NCBI RefSeq assembly: GCF_029909975.1
Contig: NZ_CP094516.1
Location: 6,550,501 to 6,614,500, forward strand
Direction: 5' to 3'
Length of the DNA: 64,000 bases
DNA from: Bradyrhizobium sp. ISRA430
GTDB taxonomy: Bacteria > Pseudomonadota > Alphaproteobacteria > Rhizobiales > Xanthobacteraceae
Part shown: positions 24,252-32,810 of the stretch, piece by piece
How positions within the stretch are numbered: the stretch's first letter is position 1
Layout: the number at the start of each line of letters is the position of its first letter
Made by a program: the position numbers and the translations under genes
The notes under the pieces: model-generated
Database searches by the model: none
Told to the model about the DNA's origin: nothing
What the model saw: the letters and a program-made list of their open reading frames with translations, nothing else

Positions 24252-25223
24252 TCAATCGATCGTTCCCAGCCTCGGAAATGCGTCCGGGGCGGCGGCCAGC
24301 ATGGCGCGGGCGCGGGCGGAATCGTCGTCCATCTGACGGATCAGGGTCTCGATGCTGTCGAATTTCAGCTCTTCGCGGATGAAGCCTATGAAGGCACAGT
24401 CCAGCACCTGCCCGTAGAGGTCGCCCTTGAAGTCGAACAGGAATATCTCCAGGAGCGGTGCGCCGTTGTCGAAGGTCGGGCGTCGGCCGAAGCTCGCCAC
24501 CCCATCCAGGCGCTCGGTGCCGCGTCCGATCCGCACTGCGTAGATTCCGTGCTTCAGGCCGCAATTGTCATCCAGGCGGATGTTGGCCGTGGGATAGCCG
24601 AGGTCCCGGCCGCGTTTTTCGCCATGGACGACCTCGCCGGTCACGAACCAGGGGGCGCCGAGCATGGCGGTGGCCTCGTTGAGCTGCCCCTCCGCGAGCG
24701 CGATCCGGATAGCGCTGGAGGAGACCGGCCGCTCGTCGATATCGACATGCGGCTGCACGTCGACCTCGATGCCGAGCCGGGGCGCCTCGTTGACCAGCAG
24801 GCCCGGCGAGCCGACCCGGCCCTTGCCGAAATGGAAGTCGTAACCGACCGCGATCCCGCTGACGCCGAGACGGCCGATCAGGTCATGGTGAATGAAATCT
24901 TGCGCGCTGGTCCCGGCGCGGGCCTTGTCGAAGGTCATGACCACGGCGCCGGCAAGCCCGGTGCCGGCCAGCAGCCGCAGTTTTGCCGCCTCATCGGTCA
25001 GGCGGAATTGCGGGGTGTTAGGGCTGAAAAACCGCCGCGGATGCGGCTCGAAGGTCAACGCCAGCGCCGGACGGCCATGCGTCCTGCCCATTTCCAGCGC
25101 CGCGGCAATCACGGCGCGATGTCCGAGATGAACCCCGTCGAAATTGCCCATGGCGACCACTGCGCCCCTCGGAATCGCGGAGGCCGGTGTGGTGTCGCGG
25201 ATAACGGTAAAATGCGGGGCCAT
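24252..25223 (-). CDS. ribF: Bifunctional riboflavin kinase / FAD synthetase
   Basis: A 323-residue enzyme that phosphorylates riboflavin to FMN and adenylates FMN to FAD. The N-terminal nucleotidyltransferase half has GNFDGVHLGHRAVI (about 27-40), FEPHPRRFF and the YDFHFGKGRVG block. The C-terminal flavokinase half has GEVVHGEKRGRDLGYPTANI and the late LLEIFLFDF block. ATG at 25223. The same window has an FMN riboswitch in front of ribH2, so product and precursor steps are both represented here, although they are 27 kb apart. It begins the ribF-ileS-lspA cluster. Confidence 0.95.
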   Translation of the reverse strand: MAPHFTVIRDTTPASAIPRGAVVAMGNFDGVHLGHRAVIAAALEMGRTHGRPALALTFEPHPRRFFSPNTPQFRLTDEAAKLRLLAGTGLAGAVVMTFDKARAGTSAQDFIHHDLIGRLGVSGIAVGYDFHFGKGRVGSPGLLVNEAPRLGIEVDVQPHVDIDERPVSSSAIRIALAEGQLNEATAMLGAPWFVTGEVVHGEKRGRDLGYPTANIRLDDNCGLKHGIYAVRIGRGTERLDGVASFGRRPTFDNGAPLLEIFLFDFKGDLYGQVLDCAFIGFIREELKFDSIETLIRQMDDDSARARAMLAAAPDAFPRLGTID

Positions 25224-25452
25224 CAGGGGAATTCTCGAGGCGGCGGGACCGGTCCGGACCGTGGCTTGACCCGCCGGATGAAGTCAAGCGGGGGATACGG
25301 CCGCGTTGGAGACGATTTCAGACCTTGGTCGATAGGCCCAGTTAACGCGCTGTTTAACGCCTTGATGCTAGTCCTTGAAACGTGGAACTGCGGGATCTTC
25401 GGTCCGGCGGGTCCGATCATAATATTCCTGGGTATGCGTTGGGGGAGTCGAG

Positions 25453-25848
25453 ATGGCGGTTGATTTGTCGATGCCGGTCCTGGTGGTGGATGACTACAGC
25501 ACCATGATCCGTATCATCAGAAATCTGCTGAAGCAGCTTGGCTTCGAGAATATCGATGATGCCAGCGACGGTTCGGCGGCGCTGAACAAGATGCGCGGCA
25601 AGAAGTACGGGCTCGTGATCTCCGACTGGAATATGGAGCCGATGACGGGTTACGACCTGCTGCGCGAAGTGCGCGCGGATCCCAACCTCGCCACCACGCC
25701 CTTCATCATGATCACGGCGGAATCCAAGACCGAGAACGTGATCGCGGCCAAGAAGGCCGGCGTGAACAACTACATCGTCAAGCCGTTCAACGCGGCGACG
25801 CTGAAGACCAAGATCGAGGCGGTCTTCCCGGATATGGCGAGCGCGTAA
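25453..25848 (+). CDS. CheY-like single-domain response regulator
   Basis: A 131-residue receiver domain with all key residues: acidic pair Asp13-Asp14 in VVDDY, phospho-acceptor Asp58 in VISDWN, Thr88 in MITAES and Lys110 in IVKPF. It has no output domain, so it acts by protein contact, probably at the flagellar switch as CheY. It keeps the CheY signature NxxxMxGxDLLxxVR (NMEPMTGYDLLREVR). GGGGGAG lies about 5 bp before the ATG. No cheA or other chemotaxis gene is in the window, so it is an isolated copy. A terminator follows. Confidence 0.88.
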   Translation: MAVDLSMPVLVVDDYSTMIRIIRNLLKQLGFENIDDASDGSAALNKMRGKKYGLVISDWNMEPMTGYDLLREVRADPNLATTPFIMITAESKTENVIAAKKAGVNNYIVKPFNAATLKTKIEAVFPDMASA

Positions 25849-25883
25849 GCGCCCCATCGTCATCAGAGAGAAGAGAGATTTGG

Positions 25884-25906
25884 ATGCCCGGGCTTGTCCC
25901 GGGCAT
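25884..25906 (+). terminator. Terminator hairpin after the CheY-like gene
   Basis: A perfect 9-bp stem ATGCCCGGG and CCCGGGCAT with loop CTTGT, followed by TTGCGTTTCT. The same GCCCGGGCTTGTCCCGGGC unit recurs at about 49,002-49,021 after hisS, so it belongs to a repeat family that may be used as terminators. Confidence 0.7.
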
Positions 25907-25973
25907 TTGCGTTTCTCGATGTCATTCCGGGTTGCGCTTCGCGCGTCCGGAACGATGACGAAAGGCTAGATGT

Positions 25974-26828
25974 TCACCACTTCAATTCGCGGATCAGCGC
26001 CTTCGGCGGGTGGCCGAACAACTCCATCACGGAGGCCGGGTCGAGCTGGTCGAGACCCTCGAACTCCTCGGAATGGATGCCGCGGGTGACGAACAGGCAA
26101 TCGATGCCGAACTCGCGCGCCCCGGTGAGGTCGGTGCGGACGGAATCGCCGATTGCCAGCACCTTCTTCCGGTCGATCTGGTGACCCTGGCGTTCGCCGG
26201 CGAGCGACATCGCGCGCTCGTAGATCGGCCGGTGCGGCTTGCCGTAGAAGATCACCTCGCCGCCGAGCTCGCGATAGAGTTCGGCGATCGCACCCGCGCA
26301 ATAGATCAGACGGTCGCCGCGCTCCACCACGATATCGGGGTTGGCGCAGACCAGCGTCAGCTTGCGCTCGCGCGCCTGCAGCATCATGCCGCGATAGTCT
26401 TCCGCCGTTTCGGTCTCGTCGTCATAGAGGCCGGTGCAGACGATGTAGTCGGCCTCCTCCAGCGGCGCGAGCACCGCGTCGAGACCGCGATAGATCGAGT
26501 TGTCACGCTCGGGGCCGAGCCAGAACATCTTGCGGCCGGGATGGTCGGCGACATAGAGCCGCGTCAGATCGCCCGAAGAGACGATCGCGTCATAGGTCTC
26601 GTCGGCGACGCCGAGCTTGCGCAGTTGCCGCTGCACGGAATCGGCGGGGCGGGGCGCGTTGGTGATCAAAATCACCGTACCGCCGCGGCTGCGATAGGTG
26701 TGCAGCGCCTCGCACGCCTCGGGGAAGGATTCCAGGCCGTTATGGACCACGCCCCAGATATCGCTGAGCACGACGTCCACGCCGCCCACGAGATCGCGCA
26801 GGCTTTCGACGAAATGCAGCGTGGTCAT
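25974..26828 (-). CDS. HAD-superfamily hydrolase (TIGR01459 type)
   Basis: A 284-residue protein of the NagD-like HAD phosphatases. It has motif I DIWGVVHNG (DxWGV, about 21-29), motif II ILITNAPRP (Thr in place of Ser), the cap domain, and C-terminal KKVLAIGDSVRTDLTGAREFGID (motif IV GDSxxTD, the metal ligands). The first Asp is the nucleophile that takes the phosphate. The architecture matches the TIGR01459 group found mainly in alphaproteobacteria, substrate unknown. It starts 15 bp after the stop of the TipF-like gene on the same strand, so they probably share a transcript. Confidence 0.85.
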   Translation of the reverse strand: MTTLHFVESLRDLVGGVDVVLSDIWGVVHNGLESFPEACEALHTYRSRGGTVILITNAPRPADSVQRQLRKLGVADETYDAIVSSGDLTRLYVADHPGRKMFWLGPERDNSIYRGLDAVLAPLEEADYIVCTGLYDDETETAEDYRGMMLQARERKLTLVCANPDIVVERGDRLIYCAGAIAELYRELGGEVIFYGKPHRPIYERAMSLAGERQGHQIDRKKVLAIGDSVRTDLTGAREFGIDCLFVTRGIHSEEFEGLDQLDPASVMELFGHPPKALIRELKW

Positions 26829-26843
26829 GATGCGCGCGGCCGA

Positions 26844-28289
26844 TCAGATGCGGCGCGCGAGTGCCGCATTGCCGGTGATACGTTGTGACGGAGGCGCGGC
26901 AGGCGTCGCCACGGGGCTGGGGGTACCGGAGACATTGGATCCCTGAATGTCCTGCGCCGGGTTCGGCGAGGCTCCGGCCGTAGCAGATGCACCCTCCGGC
27001 CGCAATGGCCGGGGCGGCGCGAACAGGAAACCCTGGCCGAACCGTACGTCATAGTCGAGCAGATCAACCACCGCGCGCTCGCCCTCGATCCGCTCGGCGA
27101 TCAGGTCGATGCCGAAACGGCCGAGCAGGTCGGACAGGTCGGACGGGTGGATGTCCGAGGCCGAGGCCTGCTTCGGGTCGAGCAGAAGGGCGGCCGGCAC
27201 CTTGATGAAGCGCACGCCGCGGTCGGCCAGCTCGCGCGGCTCGATCCGCAAGTCCGTGACATGGTCGATCGAGAAGCGGAAGCCGCGCTGGGCGAGCGCC
27301 GCGAGATTTTCGGTCTCGGCCGGGCCGAGGTTGCGGAGCGTCGACTGCTTGAACTCCAGCACCAGCGAGGGCGCGAGTGCCCGGTTGGCTTCGAGGAAGT
27401 CGAGGCATTGCGCGAAGGTGGTGGAGTTGCTGAGCGTGGAGGCGGCGACGTTGCAGAACACGCCGACATCCCTGTTGCGCACCATGAGCCGGCGCAGCAC
27501 CTGCACGCAGCGCAGCATCACCATGTTGTCGATGCGTCCGATCAGCCCCGAGGTTTCGGCAATGCTGATGAACTCCTCCGCCGCGATGAGCTGGTCGCGC
27601 TCGTCGCGCACCCGCGTCACCGCCTCGTAGAAGCGGACCTTGCGTTGCGGCAGCGTCACCATCGGCTGGAGGAAGATGTCGATGCGGTTCTCGTCGATCG
27701 CGCTCCGCAGCGTGGCCAAAAGCTGGGTCTGGCTGCGCCCGCCTGCGGTCTGCAGGGCTGCCGTCGGTCGTGGCGCGGCCGGCGGCAGGGGCGGAGCGAC
27801 GGGCTTCTCCTCGCTCGTCGCGACAAATTCGAGCGGTGCGCCCGGTTCCGGCTTGGCAACCGGGGTGGCAGCAACCGGCGGGGCGCTGGTCAGCAGGTCC
27901 TCATGGGCCGATACGGTCGCGGCGAGCTGCTTGACCAGCCCGCCGAGCTCATTGATCTCGCCGACGACGGACTGGATCCGGTCGGAGTTGGTCGAGTTGG
28001 CCGAAGCGATGCGCCCTTCGATTGCCGCGAGCCGGCGCCCGAACTCGGCGACCTGGCGAGCAAGGTCGGCGGTGCCGCGCGACAGGTCGGCGATCTGGGT
28101 GCCGACGTCGCTGCGGTCGCGCAGCCGCATCGAGACCGCATTGTAGAGGATCAGGAAAGTCAGCGCGGTCAGCGCCACGATGGCTGACTCCGTGCCGCTG
28201 ATGCCGGCGACCGAATACAGTACGAGCCCGAGCGAGGCCGCGACCAGAACCATGCAGATGGCGATGAAGATCGTCGAAATGCGAATCAT
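26844..28289 (-). CDS. TipF-like membrane protein with degenerate EAL domain
   Basis: A 481-residue protein (ATG at 28289; a GTG four codons upstream is possible). Two membrane helices (about 7-26 and 34-50) are followed by a coiled coil (about 60-130), a Pro/Ala-rich linker and an EAL-fold domain (about 190-436). Signature residues are altered: EAV for EAL, and IDHVTD where active enzymes have the DDFG metal site. It therefore probably binds c-di-GMP without cleaving it. This layout matches Caulobacter TipF, a c-di-GMP receptor that positions the flagellum. The assignment is by architecture; no flagellar genes are adjacent apart from the CheY-like gene. Confidence 0.75.
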   Translation of the reverse strand: MIRISTIFIAICMVLVAASLGLVLYSVAGISGTESAIVALTALTFLILYNAVSMRLRDRSDVGTQIADLSRGTADLARQVAEFGRRLAAIEGRIASANSTNSDRIQSVVGEINELGGLVKQLAATVSAHEDLLTSAPPVAATPVAKPEPGAPLEFVATSEEKPVAPPLPPAAPRPTAALQTAGGRSQTQLLATLRSAIDENRIDIFLQPMVTLPQRKVRFYEAVTRVRDERDQLIAAEEFISIAETSGLIGRIDNMVMLRCVQVLRRLMVRNRDVGVFCNVAASTLSNSTTFAQCLDFLEANRALAPSLVLEFKQSTLRNLGPAETENLAALAQRGFRFSIDHVTDLRIEPRELADRGVRFIKVPAALLLDPKQASASDIHPSDLSDLLGRFGIDLIAERIEGERAVVDLLDYDVRFGQGFLFAPPRPLRPEGASATAGASPNPAQDIQGSNVSGTPSPVATPAAPPSQRITGNAALARRI

Positions 28290-28431
28290 GCCGCGCGTCA
28301 CGCCCCAAGAGCTGATTGCCTCTTCCGGGAAAGCACGGGCTGCCGTTCCGACCCGTCACGCCGCATGCTCCCCCAAGCGGGGTGAGCTTAACATCATTGT
28401 TGATTCGAGGGGATAGCGGCCTCGTTGCGGC

Positions 28432-29994
28432 TCACGTCAGGCCGGCACGGCGGAAGCCTTCCAGGTAACGCTCGCGATCCGGGGCGAGCTTGATCGGCAT
28501 GAACTCGGCGATCCAGGCGAGTGAGACATTCGGCTGGGCGCGGCGGAGTTCCAGCAGTGCCGCACGGGCGATCTCGGTATGTCCCGCCATGCCGGCGGCG
28601 GAGGTCAGTACCCTGTGCGCGCCGACGAAGTCGCCGCGCTGGCGTAAGGACTCCTGCGCCAGCCGGATCGCCTCCTCGTAGTCGGCGCCGAGGAAGCGGG
28701 CATAGGCTTTGATGCCGAAATAGACCGGCGCATAGGGGTCGCGTGGGCTGAGGCGGATCGCGCGGCGCGCAGCGGTGTCGGCGTCCTGCCAGCGGCCGCA
28801 ATAGCTGAGGGCCAGCCCGTAATAGCCCTGCGCCAGCGCGAAGTTCGGATTGAGCCGCAGCGCGGTCTCGAATTCGGCGAGGCAGTCGTCGAACCGCCGC
28901 GCGAACAGATGGACGTGGCCGAGCGCGTTGTGCGCCCAGGCGTCCTCGTCGTCGGCGTGGATCGCGGCACGCGCGGCGCGTTCGGCGGCCGACATTGCCG
29001 ATGCCATCTCCATCCAGCCCATATGGGCCGTGAACATGTAGCTGGTGCCGAGCAGCCCGAGTGCCTTGCCGTAATTCGGGTCGAGCGCGATGGCCTTTTC
29101 GAGCAGCGCCTGCGCGACCACATGATCCTGTCGCGTCACCCGCCAGTAATGCGACAGCGCCCGCATCAACAGATCCCAGGCGTCCATGCTGTCGGTCGGC
29201 TTGCGCTGGGCGCGGAAGCTTTCGGCGGCATAGAGCTGCGGCTCGATCGCGGCGACGATCGCCTCCGTGATCTCGTCCTGCACGGCGAACACATCGGCAA
29301 GCTCGCGATCGTAGCGTTCGGCCCAGAGATGACTGCCGCTGGCGACGTCGTTGAGCTGGGCCGTGATGCGGACGCGGCCGCCGCCCTTGCGGACGCTGCC
29401 TTCGACGACGTAACGCACGCCGAGTTCCTTGGCGATCTGCCGCAGATGAACGGTGCGGCCCTTATAGATGAAGGAGGAGTTGCGCGCGATAACGAAGAAC
29501 CAGCGCAACTTCGACAGCGCCGTGATGATGTCCTCGCTGATGCCGTCGGAGAAATAGTCCTGCTCGGCCTCGCCGCTCATGTTGGTGAAGGGCAGCACCG
29601 CGATCGCAGGGCGATCGGGCAGCGGCAGGCCGGCCGGAGCCGCCTCGACCGGCTGTATCGGGATGGCGGGACTGCCGGCGATGGCGGCTTCACGCACCTC
29701 GCCGACGAAGCGTACGCCCTTGCGCGCCACGGTGCGGATCAGCCGCTGCTCCTCGCCGGAATCATTCACCGCGCGCCGCGCCGCGTTGATCCGGCTCGTC
29801 AGCGTGGAATCCGAGACGACGCGGCCGTTCCAGACCGCATCGAGCAGATTGTCCCGCGTCACCACACGCTCGCGGTTGCGGACCAGATAGATCAGGAGAT
29901 CGAACACCTGGGGCTCGAGCGCAATCAGCGTGTCCGCCCGCCGCAGTTCGCGGCGCGCGGGGTCAAGTACGAAGTCCTCGAACCGGAACGCCAC
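28432..29994 (-). CDS. Winged-helix regulator with TolB-like domain and TPR repeats
   Basis: A 520-residue protein starting at a GTG (29994) preceded by GAGG. Residues 1-100 form an OmpR/CadC-type winged helix (FRFEDFVLDPARRELRRAD, LEPQVFDLLIYLVRNRERVVTRDNLLDAVW, VRKG-type turn ARKGVRFVGEV). Residues about 125-255 are a TolB-like domain of the kind found beside adenylate cyclases (RPAIAVLPFTNMSGEAEQDYFSDGISEDIITALSK). The C-terminus is a run of TPR repeats (about 330-500). There is no cyclase domain or membrane helix, so it is a soluble regulator, probably sensing through protein contacts. Its target genes are unknown; the divergent methyltransferase is a candidate. Confidence 0.82.
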   Translation of the reverse strand: MAFRFEDFVLDPARRELRRADTLIALEPQVFDLLIYLVRNRERVVTRDNLLDAVWNGRVVSDSTLTSRINAARRAVNDSGEEQRLIRTVARKGVRFVGEVREAAIAGSPAIPIQPVEAAPAGLPLPDRPAIAVLPFTNMSGEAEQDYFSDGISEDIITALSKLRWFFVIARNSSFIYKGRTVHLRQIAKELGVRYVVEGSVRKGGGRVRITAQLNDVASGSHLWAERYDRELADVFAVQDEITEAIVAAIEPQLYAAESFRAQRKPTDSMDAWDLLMRALSHYWRVTRQDHVVAQALLEKAIALDPNYGKALGLLGTSYMFTAHMGWMEMASAMSAAERAARAAIHADDEDAWAHNALGHVHLFARRFDDCLAEFETALRLNPNFALAQGYYGLALSYCGRWQDADTAARRAIRLSPRDPYAPVYFGIKAYARFLGADYEEAIRLAQESLRQRGDFVGAHRVLTSAAGMAGHTEIARAALLELRRAQPNVSLAWIAEFMPIKLAPDRERYLEGFRRAGLT

Positions 29995-30113
29995 CTTCGC
30001 CTCGGCTCCCGCTCGGAAATAAAGCGGCTCTCAGGGTAAAATAACGAGCCTCTCAAGGCCAGCCGATCGCGTGCGCCCTATCGTCCCGGCACTCTCAACC
30101 ACAGGAGATGGCC

Positions 30114-30956
30114 ATGTCGACATCCGCAGCGCTCAGCAACAAGATCGAAACCCAACCCGACCTTGCCGCCGTCAAGCAGCGTCAGCACGGCGCCTGGTCG
30201 TCCGGCGATTATGCCATTGTCGGCACGACCTTGCAGATCGTCGGCGAGCAGCTCTGCGAGGCGCTCGACCTGCGCGCCGGTAGCAGAGTGCTCGACGTCG
30301 CCGCTGGCAACGGCAATGCCACGCTGGCCGCGGCGCGGCGCTGGTGCGAGGTCACATCCACAGATTACGTGCCGTCGCTGCTCAGGCGCGGCCGTGAACG
30401 GGCCGCGGCGGAGCATCTGATGGTCGAATTCCGCGAGGCGGACGCCGAAGCGCTGCCGTTTGCCGATGCGAGCTTCGATGTGGTGGTCTCGACATTCGGC
30501 GTCATGTTCACGCCGGACCAGGACAAGGCGGCGTCCGAACTCGCGCGGGTCTGCAAACCCGGCGGCAAGATCGGACTCGCCAACTGGACGCCGCAGGGCT
30601 TCATCGGACAGCTCTTCAAGACGATCGGCAAGCACCTGCCGCCGCCGGCCGGCGTGAAGTCGCCCGCCCTATGGGGCACCGCGGCGCGGCTCGACGAGAT
30701 GTTCGGCAGCCAGGCGTCCGAGATCGCCGCCGAGCCCAGGATGTTCGTGTTCCGCTATCGCTCGCCCATGCACTGGCTCGAGATATTCAAGTCGTTCTAT
30801 GGCCCGATGCTCAAAGCCTTCGCCGCGCTCGATGAGACCGGCCAGGCCGCGCTGCGGCGCGATCTGTTGAGCCTGCTCGGCGAGTTCAACCACGCCGACG
30901 ACGGCACGGTGGTCGTGCACAGCGAATATCTGGAGGCGGTGATCAGTAAGCGCTGA
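30114..30956 (+). CDS. Class I SAM-dependent methyltransferase
   Basis: A 280-residue protein. Two ATGs occur at 30108 and 30114; GGAG abuts the first and lies 6 bp before the second, so 30114 is preferred. It has the SAM motif VLDVAAGNGNATLAAARR (about 62-79), an acidic STDYVPSLL strand end, DAEALPFADASFDVV (the UbiE/Methyltransf_11 signature) and a post-motif ARVCKPGGKIGLANW. The C-terminal half (about 170-280) is helical with a substrate lid. The methyl acceptor is unknown; the family includes small-molecule and quinone methyltransferases. It is divergent from the TPR regulator gene with about 120 bp between them. Confidence 0.85.
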   Translation: MSTSAALSNKIETQPDLAAVKQRQHGAWSSGDYAIVGTTLQIVGEQLCEALDLRAGSRVLDVAAGNGNATLAAARRWCEVTSTDYVPSLLRRGRERAAAEHLMVEFREADAEALPFADASFDVVVSTFGVMFTPDQDKAASELARVCKPGGKIGLANWTPQGFIGQLFKTIGKHLPPPAGVKSPALWGTAARLDEMFGSQASEIAAEPRMFVFRYRSPMHWLEIFKSFYGPMLKAFAALDETGQAALRRDLLSLLGEFNHADDGTVVVHSEYLEAVISKR

Positions 30957-31007
30957 ACTGAGCGCGGCGGTGGTCAGATCGTCATCATGTTCGGTCTGAC
31001 CATCGAA

Positions 31008-32135
31008 CTAGGATGGTGCGGCGGCCCCGACCGTATCGGCCGATACCGCTTCGCTGCTGCCGAGAGGCTTGGGCTGCCCGGTGGTCCGCCGCGTCTGCCG
31101 TTCGATTTCCGAGTTCAGCTCAGCCCCGAACATGATGACGATGGCGGACACCCACATCCACATCATCAAGCCGATCGCTGCACCGAGCGAGCCGTAGGTG
31201 GCACTGTAGTTGACGAATTCCGACAGATACCAGGACAGCAGCGCCGAGCCGGCGATCCAGAGCACGGCGGCCATCACTGCGCCGATGCTCAGCCATTGCC
31301 AGCGTGGCGGGTCCCGGCTGGGGGCGAAGCGGTAGAGGACGGCAAGTGCGATCAGCAGAATGACGAACAATAGCGGCCACCGCGCGAGCGCAACGATCAG
31401 CTTGCTCTCGGGGGCGAGGCCCAGATGATTGAGCGCGAGCGGGAAGGCGACCACCGCGCCCACCATCACCAGGAGTGCCATGATGCTTCCGACCGTGAAG
31501 GCAAGGGACACCAGATTGAGCCGTATGAAGCTGCGCTTCTCGCGCTCCTCATAGGCGACATTGAGGGCGTCAAAGATTGACTTGACACCGGCGTTGGCGC
31601 TCCAGATCGCCAGCACGAGGCCGAACAGGAAGGTGGCGCCGAGCGCCGTGTTGCCTTTCGAGACCACGCGCGCGACTTGATCCTCGACGATCTGGAACGA
31701 GCCCTCGGGCAGCATCGTCGCCAGCGTCTGCAGATTGGCGCTGATCGTCGAGGGGTCGGCAAACAGGCCGTATGACGACACGAGCGCGGTCACGGCGGGA
31801 AAGATCGCGAGCAGCCCGAAGAAGACGACGCCTCCGGCGGTCGCGAGCAGGCGATCGTCACTGATGCGCTGATAGGTGCGCCAGCCGATATCCTTCCACC
31901 CCGCCCAGCGGATCGCGAACGGGCTTTTGGACCGGCGGCCGCGGCCCGTCTGCGCGGCTGCGCGCGCGGCGTTCGTCTCGGGCGAACTTGTCTCGCTGTT
32001 GCGGCGATCCGGCACAGGCTCCGATTGCATGAAGCCGGACGCCTTGAGGTAGCGCTCGGCGGTCAGGACCAGGATGGTGGTGGCCGCGACCAGAAGCCAG
32101 CTATCGAGCTGCTCGGAGCGCCGGGCCAGCATCAT
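31008..32135 (-). CDS. YihY/BrkB-family inner-membrane protein
   Basis: A 375-residue protein. One N-terminal hydrophobic segment (about 10-28) and a polar basic stretch precede the family core (about 75-350) with six membrane helices. Family blocks include LATAGGVVFFGLLAIFPAVTALVSSYGLF, IWSANAGVKSIFDALNVAYEE, FAPSRDPPRWQWLSIGA and YGSLGAAIGLMMWMWVSAIVIMFGAELN. Members were once annotated as RNase BN, which was a mis-assignment, and as virulence factor BrkB; transport or envelope roles are only guessed. Its ATG overlaps the stop of the upstream gene (ATGA), so it is co-translated with the small membrane protein before it. Confidence 0.85.
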   Translation of the reverse strand: MMLARRSEQLDSWLLVAATTILVLTAERYLKASGFMQSEPVPDRRNSETSSPETNAARAAAQTGRGRRSKSPFAIRWAGWKDIGWRTYQRISDDRLLATAGGVVFFGLLAIFPAVTALVSSYGLFADPSTISANLQTLATMLPEGSFQIVEDQVARVVSKGNTALGATFLFGLVLAIWSANAGVKSIFDALNVAYEEREKRSFIRLNLVSLAFTVGSIMALLVMVGAVVAFPLALNHLGLAPESKLIVALARWPLLFVILLIALAVLYRFAPSRDPPRWQWLSIGAVMAAVLWIAGSALLSWYLSEFVNYSATYGSLGAAIGLMMWMWVSAIVIMFGAELNSEIERQTRRTTGQPKPLGSSEAVSADTVGAAAPS

Positions 32136-32716
32136 GCATCCGGTCGGCGGCTGTAGCGCCTGCGACGCGCCGCCGTCATGCCCAACAGCCCGATGGCTGC
32201 GAGCATCAAGCCAAGTTGCACCGAGCGGTTGCTGCCGAAAGGCGAGGGTTGACCTCTTTGCCTCTCGCCCGGTGCGAGCGGCACCAGAGGTATCGTGGTC
32301 GCGACCTCCTTGACGGCCTGCGTTACCGTCCCACGGGGGATCCGGGGCGTGGTGACCGCCACCCGCAATCGGCTCGCGAGAGGCACGACGGATTTGGCGG
32401 GACGGCGCATCTGGATCATGGCCATGCCGGCGCAGATCGCCGCGACCGCCAGCAGGACCGCGCCGACCGCGCCGAAGGCCCAGAATTGCCCGTAATAGAG
32501 CTCGATCCAGCGGAACAGGGCCATCAAGCCGACGAAACAGGCCGCGACGACGAGCAGGCCCGCGACCGCGAACAATCCGGCGGCGATCGCGTACGAGGTC
32601 ATCCGGCCGGTCGTCTGGTTGGCGCGGTCGCGCAGGTAGGATTGGGTCGCGCGCTTGAGGTGGTTGGCCTTGAGCGTCAACCCCGTGCGCAGCAATTCGC
32701 CCGACGGCGCAAGCAT
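32132..32716 (-). CDS. Phage-holin-family-like small membrane protein
   Basis: A 194-residue protein; GGAGG lies 8 bp before the ATG at 32716. Two strong membrane helices (about 44-70 and 78-102; TSYAIAAGLFAVAGLLVVAA and FWAFGAVGAVLLAVAAICAG) are followed by a cytoplasmic polar region and a third hydrophobic stretch near the C-terminus (LGLMLAAIGLLGMTAARRRR). The paired helices resemble the holin-like/DUF1469 group often found beside BrkB-type and stress-related genes, but the match is loose. Its stop overlaps the start of the YihY-family gene, implying coupled synthesis and perhaps one membrane complex. Confidence 0.65.
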   Translation of the reverse strand: MLAPSGELLRTGLTLKANHLKRATQSYLRDRANQTTGRMTSYAIAAGLFAVAGLLVVAACFVGLMALFRWIELYYGQFWAFGAVGAVLLAVAAICAGMAMIQMRRPAKSVVPLASRLRVAVTTPRIPRGTVTQAVKEVATTIPLVPLAPGERQRGQPSPFGSNRSVQLGLMLAAIGLLGMTAARRRRYSRRPDA

Positions 32717-32810
32717 ACGGACATCCTCCGGCAGCCGAGACGTTCTTTCGGGGATGAACGTGGCGGTGTTTGACTTGTTCCGATGCTGCGCGGGCGTGCG
32801 CTGCCGGGGA

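Noticed and set aside
31008..32716. Prophage remnant suggested by the holin-like protein
   Set aside because: No integrase, tail, capsid, lysin or attachment site is nearby, and the neighbours are housekeeping genes.
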